64,000 bases of DNA from Larus michahellis (Eukaryota > Chordata > Aves > Charadriiformes > Laridae): NCBI RefSeq assembly GCF_964199755.1, contig NC_133897.1, positions 16,723,492 to 16,787,491 of the forward strand. Reading direction: 5' to 3'. A model generated the notes under the pieces. That model worked only from the letters and a program-made list of their open reading frames with translations, searched no databases and was not told the origin of the DNA. Shown in pieces: positions 1 to 14,600 of this stretch (the stretch's first letter is position 1; each line of letters starts with the position of its first letter). Both the position numbers and the translations under genes were made by a program.

Positions 1-1430
1 CCTCCAAGAAGGTACATTTGGGAGACATTTTGTAATTTTTGGCATTTTTCTAGGCGTTTTTTTTTTTTCGGTTTTTTTCTTTTTTTTTTTTTTTTTTTTT
101 TTTTCACACGGTGGGAGATCTTTTTTGTTTTGCACTGGTCTGTGCTGGTGGCGCTGTGGGGCTCCGGAACGATCCGTGTCCCCGGCTCTAACGGGGGAGG
201 GGGCCGAGGCAGGGGGGTGGGCAGAGAAAGGTGGGGCACGGTTTGATCTATTGTATCTTTTCCTTTTCTCTGTATCAACAGTAACCACAGATCAGTTAGA
301 AAGACGATTAAATTGTATCCCTGAAAAATTGTAGTGTTGCGTGAACTATGGCCCGGAACAGGCATGACCTCACCCTTTTGCTGGTTTGTGTAATGAAGCA
401 GATTTTTTATTATTTTTTTTTTTTTCAATCCTGTACCCAGAGACCGGTTTTCTTCAGTAATGAGATTTTCGGCCCCACCCCCAAAATGATTTCACAGTGG
501 CTGCAGATGAAAGGTTTAAAATGATTTTTACATACAATATGGAAGGCTTTGGTACACGTTTATTGTGCAACTAGTCCATTGTTTGCTTGTTGAGAAGTTA
601 AAGGTTATATTCACCGCCGGTTATTAAACTATAGGGTCCCCCTTGCTCGTGTGCTTGCATATGCAGATTTCTTGTGGAGGTCTGTAGGAGTTTGGGTTGT
701 CTATGAAGGTGGGATTGTAAAGAAAGGAAAACCTAACGTAATCCTTCAGATTGTAACAGGATTCACCTGATGTGGGTGGGTTTTTTCTTTCCTGTTGCTA
801 ACTGGAGCATGCGTTTTACATGTATTTATAAATAGATATATATATTAACGTGTGTTGTTTTTCTTTTGTTACAACCTACAGATCACCGCAGTTGTAAGTG
901 CAGATGTTTTAGGAGGCTTTCTGCTAACATCCATATTAGGTGTTTAAGAACACAGAAGTGATTAATATTCTAAGAAGGTGGGTGGGAAGACACAGACAAG
1001 CCTATGATCAGAGCATATATTAGAAAACTCAACAGGTTCAGGAACAAATTCAACAATAAATTTAACACATTTTTAAGGAATCAATGTGCCTATTATTTTG
1101 GAGTGATATGAAGCTGATAATTTTAGGGACCTTTGTGTCTATTTTACATTTCAATGTCCTCATTATTTTCAAGGAATAAATTTGACAAATACTGGATGGT
1201 TTGAAACAGACTCTAAACTTCACATGAGCATTTTAATCTTCAGAAATGCATTTAGATTTTGTTTTTAAAGAAAGCTTGCTCATTAAATTATTTAGTTTTA
1301 TGGAAACTGATACACAATTTCAAGTAGATGTCTATAATGGTGTCTGTCTTGTTTGTTTGTTTTTTGTTAAAGGAAGGTAAAACTTACTTCTATCTTAAGT
1401 AAATATAGTTTGTAAATTTCATCCAGTAAG
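1..1430. other. Unassigned segment with T tract and a terminal-exon-like stretch
   Basis: Holds a long T-rich tract (about 57-104), a short GC-rich patch (130-240), a pyrimidine-rich stretch ending CAG at 281 followed by an open frame stopping at 332-334, then AT-rich sequence with AATAAA-like hexamers near 1055 and 1175. It could be the 3' end of an upstream gene or intergenic DNA. I do not recognise a protein. Confidence 0.4.
57..104. repeat. T-rich homopolymer tract
   Basis: Nearly uninterrupted T with a few C and G breaks. It could be a reverse-oriented poly(A) tail or simple sequence; assembly length may be uncertain. Confidence 0.9.
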
Positions 1431-1439
1431 AGACATCTG

Positions 1440-3800
1440 TATCCAAGAGAGCGGTCAGCTTTCACCATCCCTCCTCTATTAGACAAGATCTACTTTTATG
1501 AAGTCTTGGCTGGAGCACAGGGTCCCATTGGCCTGTGGCAGCGCAATGTGACCATTACATCTTCAATGTCCTGCTACAACTCTTAGGTCTTGAGGACAAG
1601 TATCAAGATATGGGCAAGTGTGAGAAAGTGTGGATTTTGGACATATTCCATCTCTGAGACCTGATCACTAGGCGACAAGGTTGGCACTTTAGGCGAAGCC
1701 AATTGTTATTGAATCTATCACCCTAATTATAAATCTTGGAGAATCACTGGGCTATTTACATCTGAGTAATTCTGATACAACTTTCATTTTCTTCTTTACA
1801 TCATGTAGACCAATGTTCAGTTTGCTCATCTAGGGACAACAGTACTGAGCAAGTGATAAATTACTGAAGGTAATTTCATGCTTCTGCTCCTCTTGTCATC
1901 CTGGACTATGAAAGTGGTGATTTCTTGTGACTGCAGCCTGTGCATGCAGGCCATGAATGAACTGATTGCTAGTGATCTTGCTGCTCGGAGGCAGATTCTA
2001 GCTCACTGAAGTCAGCAAGAACATGAATGCTGAATAGAAACTTGCTTCACACTTGCTCTTTCACCCATTCAGTTGGGGCTACTCTCTAACATTGGTCATG
2101 GTTTTGCAACTTTGGTGCTGCGTCTGGTCAAAATGTCAGTTCTCACTCATATCAAGAAGTTATGAGAGGAGTGAAGTGATGATGTTTTGCAATTCAGTGG
2201 TTTTCTTGCTTCCTTTTTGAGCCATTGTTGAACAAGAAGTAGTTCCCAGGAGATGTGTTGCCAATAAGGAATAAGAATTGATTAAGATTTCCCATCCTCT
2301 CAAAGCTAAATAGCAACTAATTTACCTCCTGCATCTTCTGCAGAAATGCCTGGAAGAGTCATTATTGAGGGATGGCTCTGTCTTGATTGTGTGTTTTCCC
2401 CACCTTGCTCCTTCTGAAATGCCTGTGGAACACCAGGACCTAAACCATAAGAAATGATTTTTTTTCTGTGTTTTTTTTTTTTTTCTTGGTGGGTTTCTTA
2501 ATTTTGTCCCCTGTCTATTCCTCCCATTCTAAGATGGCAAAACTCATAAATTTTTCTCTTAGTATAGTTTCTCTTTTACCTAGAAACTCTGTATAGACTC
2601 CATACACCTTTCAAAGGTATTTGGCTCTCCTGGCTTAGAACTATTTGAAGTATAGCATCCTACTGTAAACCAAATAAACTTTTTCCAAGATCTTAACTCA
2701 TCCTGGCTGACCAAAATGTTCTGTGTGCCTTCATGACATTTCTCCAACCAATATTACTGGTATTACATACTCAAGTAAGAGGGACAGGGTAAAGATGGCT
2801 ATCGTGTCTAAAATTGTCATAGAAGTGCAGATGTTTAGATCCCAGGCAGATTTAACCAGCTTCCAAACTTAGGCAATAATAACATGAAGACAGTTCCCCA
2901 GATGTCTGATAGTGGTATAAAAGGACATTGTTTGGGACTCGGTTCAAATAAAAGCCATAACTCCTGTTTCATTCACTCATCTGTCACTGTGTTCTCTATT
3001 TTCCTACAGGTGATAACATACCTTGACACCTGGGGCTCCTGGTTGTTCCTTTTGAGGGTTCTGAACTATTAATTGTTTCCTTGATTCAACACTCAACAAG
3101 GTTTCAGGAGGTGTGGGGGGAAGGTATCTTCACGTTCTGAACCTTGTGACATAGTCTTGTTTCTCACCTTTCTTATTTCATGACTTTGCTCTCTGTAGTA
3201 CTCCATATCGTACATGTCAGCATCAAGTTATAGCAATGAATATTTTTTTAAAAAACTTGCTTCATGGGTCACCTGTTTCCCAGCTGTGAACAAAGGATGA
3301 TATATTTCTTGCTTGCTTCAGATTCTCATCTTCTAGAAAGTTAGGTCCCTCCATACCTCTTCCAGACTGGTATTTGCATGTTTTTTCAGCGTTATGAAAT
3401 AATCTGCTCTACCTCCTATATGCCAGAGGAAACTGCTCTGGCTACTGCATCCTTCTACTTTTTAGCATTCTTCATATTTTCCTCTTTTATCAGATAGCTC
3501 AGGGAGTTAATCCGTGTTGTAGTGAAGCTGTCCAAATCCTTGAGCCAATCCTAAATTTTAAATGCTTTAGTAAACATATGGATGTGGGGGAAGGGAATAT
3601 CAATGCTTTGGAACAGAATTTCTCTGGCTTGCTGTTGTGAGCAACAAAGTATGCCTTGGACATGTGTGACCATATACCAGTGGCTTCAGCTCCCATGGCC
3701 TTCTCTATATTCTTAGCTAAGTCATCTTTCCAGTATATTGTGTTACCACTGGACTGTCCTTTGGCCCCAGGAGCAAGATAATACCAATACTATGAATTTC
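1440..3800. other. Decayed sequence of unknown origin, possibly an old insertion
   Basis: Composition is more balanced than the AT-rich flanks. Broken open frames occur on both strands. The longest is on the minus strand, about 3796 to 3496, roughly 100 codons containing KNIEKAMGAEATGIWSHMSK and RIGSRIWTASLQHGLTP, ending at a stop. On the plus strand around 1445-1587 there is a stretch containing PLLDKIYFYEVLAGAQGPIG. I cannot assign either to a family. The segment may be an ancient retrocopy or transposable element, or the frames may be chance. Confidence 0.3.
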
Positions 3801-6800
3801 CTTAATAGGATGGTTTTTTCATAAATTCCCTACTGATAATAGTTAGAGCCTAAAATTGGTGGTCAAGATTTGACCCTTAAAGGAGGTATTGCAGTGCTTA
3901 AAAAATGAGTACATTTGATAAAAAATTATTCTTTCTGCTTATCTCCCTGTATCAACAACAGAGAGAGATGGGAACTAACAAATGACACGTGAGTACCAGC
4001 CTTCACTAGCTGTGCAGGGAGTTGAGATGCTGTTAGGGAGGTTCTGGCTGGTAAAGGGAAAGTTGCTGAGAGGCACACAATACTGTACAATAGAAAACAT
4101 CAGTTATAGATGCCAGTGGCTATTGGTTTGTGCACCAGCAAAAATAGCAAGAGCTCTAAAAGTTAGGCTGTCTGTGGGAATGCAAACCTGGAGCAAACGG
4201 TTTCAAATGGTAGGACACTAACTTTCCATCTTCTGTTGTTGAAGACAATCTGGACCGCTTTGGAGTGAAAAATGCTAGGGAAAGGGAAAAGAAGGAGTTG
4301 GATTTTACAATATATTGAGCTGGCTGTCATCCCTGCTCCCAGGGCTACTTCATGGATTTTACTCAATAATGTTTAAATGTAAAATGTAGGAAGCCCCAGG
4401 AACAGTGAGCAGAACCAAGGAGCTATTACTCCCAGAGCAATCCTCTTTTTGTCAGGCTCCATTTTGGTTTTTCTCTGGGACCTGTGCTTACAAGTGTATG
4501 GTTAGATATCAAGGTAACGAGCCTGTAAAGTGGTGTTAACTCATGCTTCAATGGATTAACAGTAAACTATGCTTCTAAGTAAACTGGAATCACTGTATCG
4601 TAAACACTTAATGTAGAAATTTCTTCACCTGGCTTTAGAATGGTATTGTTAAATCCATGATTCGAGTCATTGAAAAGAAACAGTTCAAGTAAATCACATC
4701 TTTAGAAAACGAACAACAAAAAGAGCCCCACAAATTGAGATTTTGGATGTCTGCTGTGATAACAACCATATTTTAAACTTCACTGGTTATGCTGATCAGA
4801 TCTAGTATTTATTAGAGCTAGTATGACTAGCTCCAATGTGAATGTCCTTAATCAGATAAATCCCACACCCCAATGTTTGCTTATTCTGACTCACGCATGA
4901 TTTAGGTAGTGAAAAGGTAGCTCTTAATCTTCTCTCCCCTTCAGAGCTTTAAGAAACTTCCTCACTGGAAGCAAGACTTCCCTTGTCTCACATGTGCCTG
5001 CATGTTGAATATTCATTAACATAAATAAGAGAGAGTTTTCCATGTTTATTCAAACAGGCTACAAAAAGCAGGTGACTTGGATCTGTCTTTCAGCACTATA
5101 GGCATCCCCTAGGTCCTTTATCTGTTTACTAAGAATCTCGGTGCTTCCATAACCTGATGACTAAAAGTATAAATTTCTTGGAAGGGTCCTTTTACCTGAC
5201 AGCTTTTCATCTGTAATGCCAGGCATAGATAGGGTGTGTTACCTGGATGAATTAGTTCAGAGTTTTTTCTTAAGAAAGTTTAAAATTTTATTTCAAATGT
5301 TATAATGCAGAGCAGTTCTGTTATTTGTGATGGTCTTAAAGGTATCCATACAAGACAGAATATCTTTATGCCTTTAGACAATGTGATTGTGTATTCACAA
5401 TTCAAGAAAAGTACCACAATCAGCATCTTTTAAAGAGAAGACACGCTGGATAACAGAGGGGAAAAAAATCTTACACCTGATGACTCCATATACACATATT
5501 CTGCTTGGCCCATATCCATTTATAATCACATAATGAATGAAGAATCTGTAAGAAAGTATTCTGATTTCTTTTGTCATCTCTGAATCAATTTCAAGCTAAA
5601 AATTTGGTATGGCAGGAATCTGTGGAACTTGGAAGCTCTAGTCAAGCAGACTTTCAGATGAGCTACTTTAATGTGAGAAACTATCTCCTGTGTTCTCCAC
5701 CGACTTTCTTTTTTTTTTTTTCTTTAATTATGTCATGTCCTTTTGTGCTAACACCCTTCTTGAGTTGCTTACAAATCAGATGAAGTTCAGCAGACTTGTC
5801 ACTTGTGACCAGTAGCTGGCTTGTGCACAGGCCCCTGTGATAATGACAGTGGTCTGTCTTCTTCTCTTGGACAGGTCAACAGAGCGCCAGACAACAGTAA
5901 AACTAACACCGTATTTAAAAAGAGAGTGAGAATGGAGTGTCTGTATTGGTGAGGGAGTGAAAGCTTTAACTGCTTGTACTCTAAATGATTTGAGAAAACT
6001 GTTTTCCACTTGGTTGTGCTTCTCAGGGTGCCCCTACACCAGACTTGAGGATTTCATGGGGGGGAGAATAAAATGCCAATGATATCACATGAGCTTGGGT
6101 CTTCTGAGCTCACCTACGTTAGTTACATAGAGAAAATAATCTAATATGATTTCTTTATCTTTCTTCTTCAGGAAACTTCATATTTCCATCTAAACAAAAA
6201 TATTTTCCCTTTCAACATCTGCCCAACTCTCAAGTTTTTTGCATTCCCCAAACATTGAAAGACCTCTGAAAATGTATTTTCTTCAGGTTAACCCTGTCAG
6301 AGTTTTCCATTTTTATGCTGATACTATCATTTACAAAAAAAAAAAAAAATCAAAACACTCAGATCAGTTTTGTGTTCAGATCTAGCCTCCTCTGCTGGAT
6401 ACACATATTCGAACTTAGTTCATTAGCTTTCTTCACTAAAAAGCCCCCAGTGTTATTACTTAGAGCTTTCTGAACTGTGTATCTAAGTGTTAGGTTATAA
6501 ATACGATCATGATTAATTTGTATCCCAGGATACAAATAATATCTCTATAACATTCTACCTTATGCATTATTTAAAGTATAAATCAAACTAGTGTGTAGTG
6601 TAAAGGAATCAACATCTGAAGTTGAAAGATATTTTTTTTGTGTGTGTGTTCTTGGAAACCAATAACATCGGACTTTTGAAATCCAAAAGCTGAGTAACTT
6701 GTGGGTTTTTCCTTTTATCTTAAGTTTTTTTCTTTTTATCTTAAGTCAAGATGGTATAGACTGTATTAGATACTTAGTGACACAATCCTTTTGATTTGGT

Positions 6801-7683
6801 CTGGAGGTACATAGGTAGATCTCACTAACATCACCAAAAAAAAAAAAAAAGTTTGACCACCCCCCCAATCTAAACATATGCAGTAGGAAATGCCTCTTCA
6901 TTCCATGATGAAAGTAGACTTCCCTGCACCAAAAGACTTCTGAGCCTAGCTAATTCCTATCTCGGTATAAATCAATGTTTTCCTGAATTGCCTGAAGCAG
7001 ACATACTACTTTCATTCTGATTCAGGAACTGCAATTTAAAGCATTTGATGTTATAGGGTAGATATCGGACTAGAACTCCACATTATTTAACATCAGCAAT
7101 ATATAGTTCTGAAGTTCTGAAAATACCCGGTCATACTATCCTGAAGCTCTGAAGCGCTTGAAACAATTTTCATAGGTGGACTTGTAAGACAGCAATCCTA
7201 TCTTGGGTGTAAGGTGTTAAAGTAAATTATTTATTTTTAAAGGAAAATTTAGAAAGTTAGAGCATACAAGCTTACCTGGATTGAATTTGCTGTATATTTG
7301 CACACACATGGAGCCATGCAATTAACAGCGTAGCGGTAAGCTTTCTAAAGTTATGCAAAGAAGTGTAGCTTGTCCCCAGTGTGCTCCTTTATCCCTGGTT
7401 AGCGGGTGACCACTGGCAGCCTAAGGTTCACGTCGTGGTGTGGGGTGTGTTGTGTGTTGGTGGTGGGCATTTTTTGTTCGGTGGGTTTTGCCTTAAGGGT
7501 CAGCTGAAGGATTCAGGACTGTGTCCATCACTGTGCCTACCGTCAAATCTATATACAACCATAATTTCTCTGTTTCTGTTCTACATTTTTAGCCTTTTGC
7601 CTTATCCTATGTGGAATGTCAGTCTATACTTAGCTCTTTGTTTCTTTGATTAATGAATTAGCAGTTCTGTTGGCAAGAGAAGG

Positions 7684-7785
7684 TGGGGCTTTTTTATTTG
7701 GTTTGGGTTTTTGTTTGCTTAGGTTTTGGGTTGGTTTTTTGGGTTTTTCTTGGGTTTTTTTTGTTTGTTTTGTTTTGTTTTTGCA
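7684..7785. repeat. T/G-rich low-complexity tract
   Basis: About 100 bases made almost only of T and G in GGGTTTTT, GTTTG and GTTTTG units. Open frames on both strands here (Phe/Gly-rich or Lys/Pro/Gln-rich) are products of this composition. Similar shorter tracts occur near 17300-17360, 19360 and 29400-29445, and their complement near 13441-13500. Confidence 0.85.
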
Positions 7786-10700
7786 AGCCCAATCCTTTGC
7801 ATTTCCATCAAGAAAAGGATAAGATTTTTGCCCTTCTGCCAGTCCTTCTACTGGAAATACATAATTATACAATTAAGTTCACTTGACTCAGAAATTATTC
7901 ATGTGTTATAAACCAATGTTTGCAGAAGTCCACGCCTACGTAAGAGGTGGCTAGCCTGTCTGCCCAGCTCAGATTTTATTTACCATAATGTTTTAGGGTA
8001 ATTAGCATGAAAGAATAAATTGTGATTTTAATATTATTATTGTTTTGTATTTCAGAATACAAAATATTTTGGATAAAGTTTAAAAAAAACCCAGAGCATA
8101 AAGTCAGACATTTTTGGATTTATCTTTTTTTTTTATTTGCAAAAAGGTTACATTTTAAAACTTTGTCTGTCTTACTACTTGTTCCACAAAATAATCTTTT
8201 AGGATTGAGTTGCTGGAGAAGATGACTAAAGCAAGAATTCAGGGTGTGTCTAGCATAATATTTTGGAGGGAATACACATTATGGAATGGACGAGTAAAGG
8301 AGAAACTCGTAAATCACTTATCTTGCAACCCTTACAATTCTTAGGATAACTATTCTGAATCTGGTAACACGTACTCAGGGAAAGATACCTTTCAATACAG
8401 AAGAGTCTTTGTGTTTTTACCACTGCTGTATCTAACAAAATAACTGCTTCTGCTGTTATGTGTTTTCCCTACATGCATAAGAACTTGTGTCCTGAAGAAG
8501 CCATGTAAAGGAAGCTAATTTTTTTCTACAGTACCAAAAAAACTCCCACAAACCCTTTGTACTTTCAGATAAATTTTAGGCAAGAGAATGATAAAATGGG
8601 CTCTATCTGTACAGGTGATTTCAGGACAAATCTTGAGTCTGTAAAATAATAATCCTAAATCATTAATTCCTCTTGCAGTCTTTCTGCTTCTCCTATGGGG
8701 GCAACTGCCTCACCATCTTTAAGTCGCAAAAGTAGAAATGTGGTAAAAGCTTTCTCTGTTTCTCTGTTAGCTTTGTTTCTTCAAAGTAAGAGAATTGGTG
8801 GCTAGTGGCTTTTCCTCCCCTTCTGGATATAGCTCTGTGGCATAACACCTTTCAGGTTCAGACAGTTTCCCTGAGGATGTTGGACTCTACTTTTGAATAT
8901 GTATGGCTGACAACACATTCCCCACGTAAGATTATGCCATTAAATTGGCATCTAAGTCCTTTCACCCATACACGGCGATGTGTCATCAGTATGAAAGAAA
9001 GTAAGAAATGCTTCATTTATAGATTAGTTCAGACACTAGTCTTGTAGGCAAAGGTTTTCAAATATAGCATATGACAGTGTATTACTGTTTTGAGTGCATA
9101 TTAAATTGCATATACGGTTTTATTATATTCAAATCCTTTTTGCGCATGACTTATCACACCAGACTGCTGCATTCTGTAGCCTTCACAAACTGGATCATGT
9201 GAAGGAAGAGGGCAGCGGCAATAAGCTGTAGCTATTGGGGGAAGATGACTTCTAACATGGATCTTTTCAAGTGGCTTTTCTTCTGATTTATGTAGTTGGG
9301 TTTTTTTTCTGAGTTGTTAACGTATCTTTTCCAATTCCCACTTGGTACTCAGTGCAGCTTCAGGAGCAACTGTGCTGATACAAATGAAGGGGGAATGGAG
9401 CTATAGAGGAAAAAGAATAAACAGCAAAGCAGAAAGCGGGACCACAGTATCTTAAACCAATGTTGTTGACAAAGACAACACACTAAAAAGTGATAGTCTC
9501 ATGGGGAGAGCCTGAGAAATGACAGAACTATTGTTCGTTTCGGCCTATCTTGTTTTTGTTAGTATTACCTAGTGCAAAATAATGCTGCCTTGTAATTTCA
9601 TGCATGTAGTCTTAAAATGTGAAACCCGTTGATCACATGGCAATTCCTTACCCAGTTTGAAGCATGGCTGCTTGCAACAAAGTGTTAAAACTTCAGATGT
9701 TGTTGCAAGAAAGCCAACTTCTGTGTTTCTGTTCTGAAAGTTCAGGACTCAGCTAGTTTTGTAACGCTGCTTTACTGGTCATTTCATGAACATACTGCTC
9801 ATGAGAACAGCAATCATTGGTTTTATAGTGGTGCGTGCTTGTGTTTAATGCCTCTGAGCTGCTAGTTTTACCAGGCTGTTAGATCTTCAAATTTAACTAT
9901 TTTTTTTTTTTAGGCAGCTTCGGAATCTAAAAGATCATGTTTACTTACTAGCTGTTGAACTGTAACAGAAATATAAGATTAAATGCAGTATTATCCCTTC
10001 TCATCTCTATCTGACATTCTGCAGTGTAAATTGGAAGTGCTTACAAAAAGGTAACTAGAAGATTTGGTGCTGCAATACATGTACCTACAAGTTCACTACA
10101 GAAACAAAATTAATATATAAAAATATATAAATGACAAATTACTTTCCCCTCATTAACACAAGAATTGAGGAAGAGATTTACTTGGTCACTGCTTCAAATT
10201 ATGATTCAGAAAGGACTTCAAACAAACTTTGTACCTATTGCATCTCGACCAATAACACCTAAAATAACCAATATCATACCATTCTTTGAGATGCCAAAGC
10301 TATGAACCACTAAATTATCTTTCAAAAGAATGGCAGAAGTCATCACAAGGGCGTTCTACACTGGTTTTGTAGTATGGTGTCTGAACTCTTTAAATATGAC
10401 ATATCCATTATCTCTTTTAAAAGAGGCAGTTGACACCAGCAAATAAGGTGAAATTCACTATGAATTACATCAGTTCATTTATGGTTGAAATCTTCATGCT
10501 GTTAAGATAATTTCTATATGTATCTACTTACTACTGGACTGTGACATTTTATAAAATAATGAAGAACCTCTAGTGTCATATTTGCCTACACTTAGCTCAC
10601 TTTAAAACAAACTCCAGGTAGCTTGCTGAGATGATTTTAAAAAATATAGATCCTGTAATGTTATAAAACATAAACAGCAAAAGGTAGCTGAGAAGCAAAT

Positions 10701-11581
10701 TTGAATAGAAGTATCACTAGCAAATGTAAAACAGGAACACACGTAATACACAAAATTCATAATAGCTTACTACAGATCAAGAGAGCCACCTACATCTTTC
10801 CAAATACCCCTAAAAGTAAGTCATTCTGGAAAGAAACATGAGTACGGTAACTTCATAATATGTCATTTCTTAATACTTGATTACTGAAAGTGGGGGGAAA
10901 CTAGACCAGTGATACTTTTTATCAGTTCAGAGTAGTCAGGATTTGTGGAGATAAAAGGCAAAAAACAGGTCAACAAAATTGCTATATAAATAAATGATGA
11001 GTTAGTGAGCTCTACAATAGTAGAAGCAAGGTGTAAAGTAGTCCCAGAGTGAGAAAAATGAAAAATTGCAAATATTTATGGAAATGTAAGTTAGCGTATA
11101 GTTTGGTGTACTCATCATGTTCCTTAGTTTATGAAAATACAGTATTCTGTGTGTAAGAACTATTTTTCAATGGCTGGCAAATGAGAATAACATGCTCTGT
11201 TTTTAATTGTTGACTGTTACAGTTTTAAGTAGGTACAAGAAAATTATGGCCAGAGAAAATGAATGTATATAAGGAGTCAAATGTACTTGATTTCTAATCC
11301 CATTTTGACTCTGGATTTCAGTGTATGATTATTTTGGGGGTGAGGGGAAGGAAGGAAGAAAGCTTAAAAAAACAAAAGCAAACAAAACTTCCTCTTCCAG
11401 TGAGGCTGGAGAGTGGAATGACTTCAAATGTTCACTGTTAATACTATGTATTGCTGTGGATAATGATTTTCTCAAATAACAGGCTTTCCTTGAAAGTAGA
11501 ACAATAGAAAACCCATGTATGCAACATTAGCTTTTATATTGTACTTTATTTCAGCCTTTAACTCCTTTATTTTATGCTTGC

Positions 11582-11600
11582 CTATATATATATATATATT
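11582..11600. repeat. (TA)n microsatellite
   Basis: A run of alternating TA in very AT-rich intergenic DNA. Confidence 0.9.
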
Positions 11601-14600
11601 ACTTATTGGAGATAAACTAATATAAAAAAGAGAGAAAAAAAATATATAAAAAAGTTGTTTTTTTAAAAGTTGAACAACTGTATCCTAGAATTTTATATCC
11701 TTAAAATACAGAGCTGCTTGATTCCAGAAAGCACCAAAAATGACACCCAGTTTAACCTATATGCCCTTTATGCATGGCTATTTTGTGACTAGAACCAATG
11801 ATTGCTGTTAGAATGGGAGACAGTATGAACCCATGTTTGGAAGACTAAAACTCATGCTTAAAGAAACTACTGAAAGTCTTTCTTTGACTCAGAGAGGTTT
11901 TAAGTCACAAAACTAAATAAATACTAACATTTCTAAAAACTTGTCCAATAGTAAATGTGTAAAAACTTGTCAAATAGAACTTTCAATACAAAGTAGCAAG
12001 TTAAGTTTTTTGGGGCTCACAAACCTGAGTTAGATGACACCACAGGAGACCTCTTTCTGTACCTGTATGGATCAAGTTGTAGATCTTAGCCCTTAATGCT
12101 CAATCTGAATTTAGTATTTTTGAATGTATATTGAAATGGTTATATTTACCACCTACATACCTGATGTACAAAGTTATTTCATTTCAGTAAACCTTTTTAA
12201 CTAAGTATTTTGAGATCATAAAAAGATAAACCTTAAAGAGATGTCTCCAATGTTAAAGATCTAATTTCAGCGGTTTTAACAAAAAAAAAAAGCACTTCAA
12301 AATGCTGTATTCATTATATTTCAGTTACCTTACAGTTCATTAGATTTTAATTTTTAAAATGGACATATAGCACTTTAGTACAACAAAGAGTCTACACCTA
12401 CTGATTTCTTCTTCTTTTTTTCTCTTTTTTTTTTCCTACTGAGAGCTAACAGAGTATTTTGGTCATAATGCAAAACATACCAATTTTACATTAACTTATT
12501 GTCATAGTGCAGCACTGATGTCTACAAACGTAATGTAAGCGTTTTGGTAAATGCTACAGAATGACAAAACTTAAAATATATCTGCATATCATAACTGAAA
12601 AGAAGGTAAAATAGAAACATCATTATATCTATGTTCTACACTTTTTCGTGTTATCACCTTTACAGAACAGAAATTAGGGCTGATGTCACATTGTTTTCAA
12701 ATATCACACTTTTCATCTTACTAGCATATTAATTTAGGTAATTTTGAGGACAAACTTCTGCTACAAAATAGTTAAATGCAATCTATTTTATTGCCAAAAC
12801 ATTAAAAGCTGATGAGTCTAAGAGTTTCAGGCCAAAACTCTTTCTTAATGCATTCTGTCCTGTTTGTATCCAAATATTATTGTCCATTCTGCTTGTTCTG
12901 CACTTTTCTCAAGCCTGTGGTAGGGTTAGAAATGCATAGGTCAATTAAGGACAAGTTTAAACTTGAATATTCTTTCTTTATGGTTCAGGATATTTTCTAT
13001 ACTTCACTTTTCATTATGTATTGTTTTTCTTTCATCAGTGGAAGTGGAAAGTTATATTTAATGGCTTTAATTTTTGCTTAGCTGCCAGGTATTTCATTTT
13101 CATTTACTGTTTCAGGTCAAAGCTAATCTATGATAGCAGGGGGGTTTTTTGTTTGGTTTTCTCTCCTTTTTTTTTTTTTTCATCACCTAATCTATCTGCT
13201 AGTTGCATAAGCTAAATTATTCAGTATTTGTGGAAAACTCTGTAGGTGTTTTATGTGCAATTTATTTTAGGAGTACTTTAGGATTACTTATTCTAACTAG
13301 TGTGTGCTTTACGCTTTAAAATCAGCACAAAAAGCAATATGCAATTTTAACATTTGGTTCTGATGTAACTACTGAAATACAAATGAATACTGTGATTCTG
13401 TGAATACAGTGATATTCCTTAGTTCATGCCACTCTCCTTTAAAAAGAAAAAAAAACCAAAAAAACAAGCAAACAACAAAACCCAACCAACCACCCTCCCT
13501 TAAAAAAAAAAAAGCTTTATTCTCCCTAGCAGCTGCCTTCTGCTGCATTACCCATTTGCAGTACAGACAGAATTTCCTGTCCCAGAGAGGTTGTGAAGCT
13601 AAATGGCTTGCAGGTGAAACAGTTTGGGAGACCTTTGGGGAAGTCAGGCATGCAAATAGTTGGCTTGCAACTGCTGTTAACAACTGCATCTAGCAATAGT
13701 TCATCCAGTGGCTAGGAGCTGGTTAAGGTTGAGAATGGTGGTATTACTATTAAAGAGGTGATGCAATTAAAAAAAAAAAAAAGGCTTCTGCTTCTATTAT
13801 AGATATATCAGATTTTAAAAACTACTAAGCAAACCAAAGCTTTTCTAATGCTTTTGTTACATTTATGTCCTATTTCTGAAAGTTCTATTTCCCAGGAGTA
13901 ATGTGATAGAGAACAAGTTCTGTCTACTGATTCTCATACAAGCACAAAACTACAATATTTTGCTTTAAAAGTAGAGGGGAAGCTTAAATTCAAACAAAAC
14001 ACAATTATCTCACACTTTTTAATGAACCTAAACATATCTTCAGGAAGGGGCATTTCTGATGTAACTATAGAACTAGAATTACGTTATAAGTTAATGCAAG
14101 AATGTAATATGTATAAGTACATGAAGGGTTCCTTAACTAGGTAGCTCTAGCATGGCCTGGGAGAAAGGGGTTTTGACACTTTTATGGCTGCGCTGTGACG
14201 ACCCGGCCCGGCATGTGGAGACATTAACTGAGACTCTGAATTTCCTATTGCTTGCTTATAGCGGAATACTGCATCAATTTAATCAAATCACCGAGGCATA
14301 AATGAGCTTACCTAATGAGACACGCTCAAATTGGTTCTAACCTTTGCTTGTAGTGAGCTCGCTTGAACGGGTAACTGGTAACTTAAATCCAAGCAAGGGT
14401 TAAAGCGCTTCACGTGTCTGCACTTCGCTACGGGCCCAAGTTGCTGAAAGCCTCAGAGAAACAAGCTGGAAATACTGTTGTGGAGGTTCTCACGGTTCCT
14501 CGCGTTTTCAGGGAGGTGCCCGCGTTTCTCCTTCATTTAGCGCGAATGCGAACCCGGGGCGCTGATGCGGGGCGGGACCCGGCCGGGCGGGCAGGTGCTG

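Larger units (their letters stand above)
3801..14150. other. Intergenic AT-rich DNA upstream of EPC1, no gene seen
   Basis: No credible exon. It contains homopolymer runs (for example near 6334, 6837 and 13769), a T/G-rich low-complexity tract at 7684-7785 and a (TA)n tract at 11582-11600. From about 10000 the sequence is very AT-rich. Open frames here arise from simple sequence or are short and unsupported. Confidence 0.7.

Noticed and set aside
7630..7911. Several overlapping frames on both strands
   Set aside because: Generated by the T/G-rich simple tract; products are Phe/Gly/Leu or Lys/Pro/Gln low complexity.
13369..13693. About 100-codon frames on both strands near 13.5 kb
   Set aside because: They cross A/C-rich simple sequence and homopolymer runs; no homology is evident.
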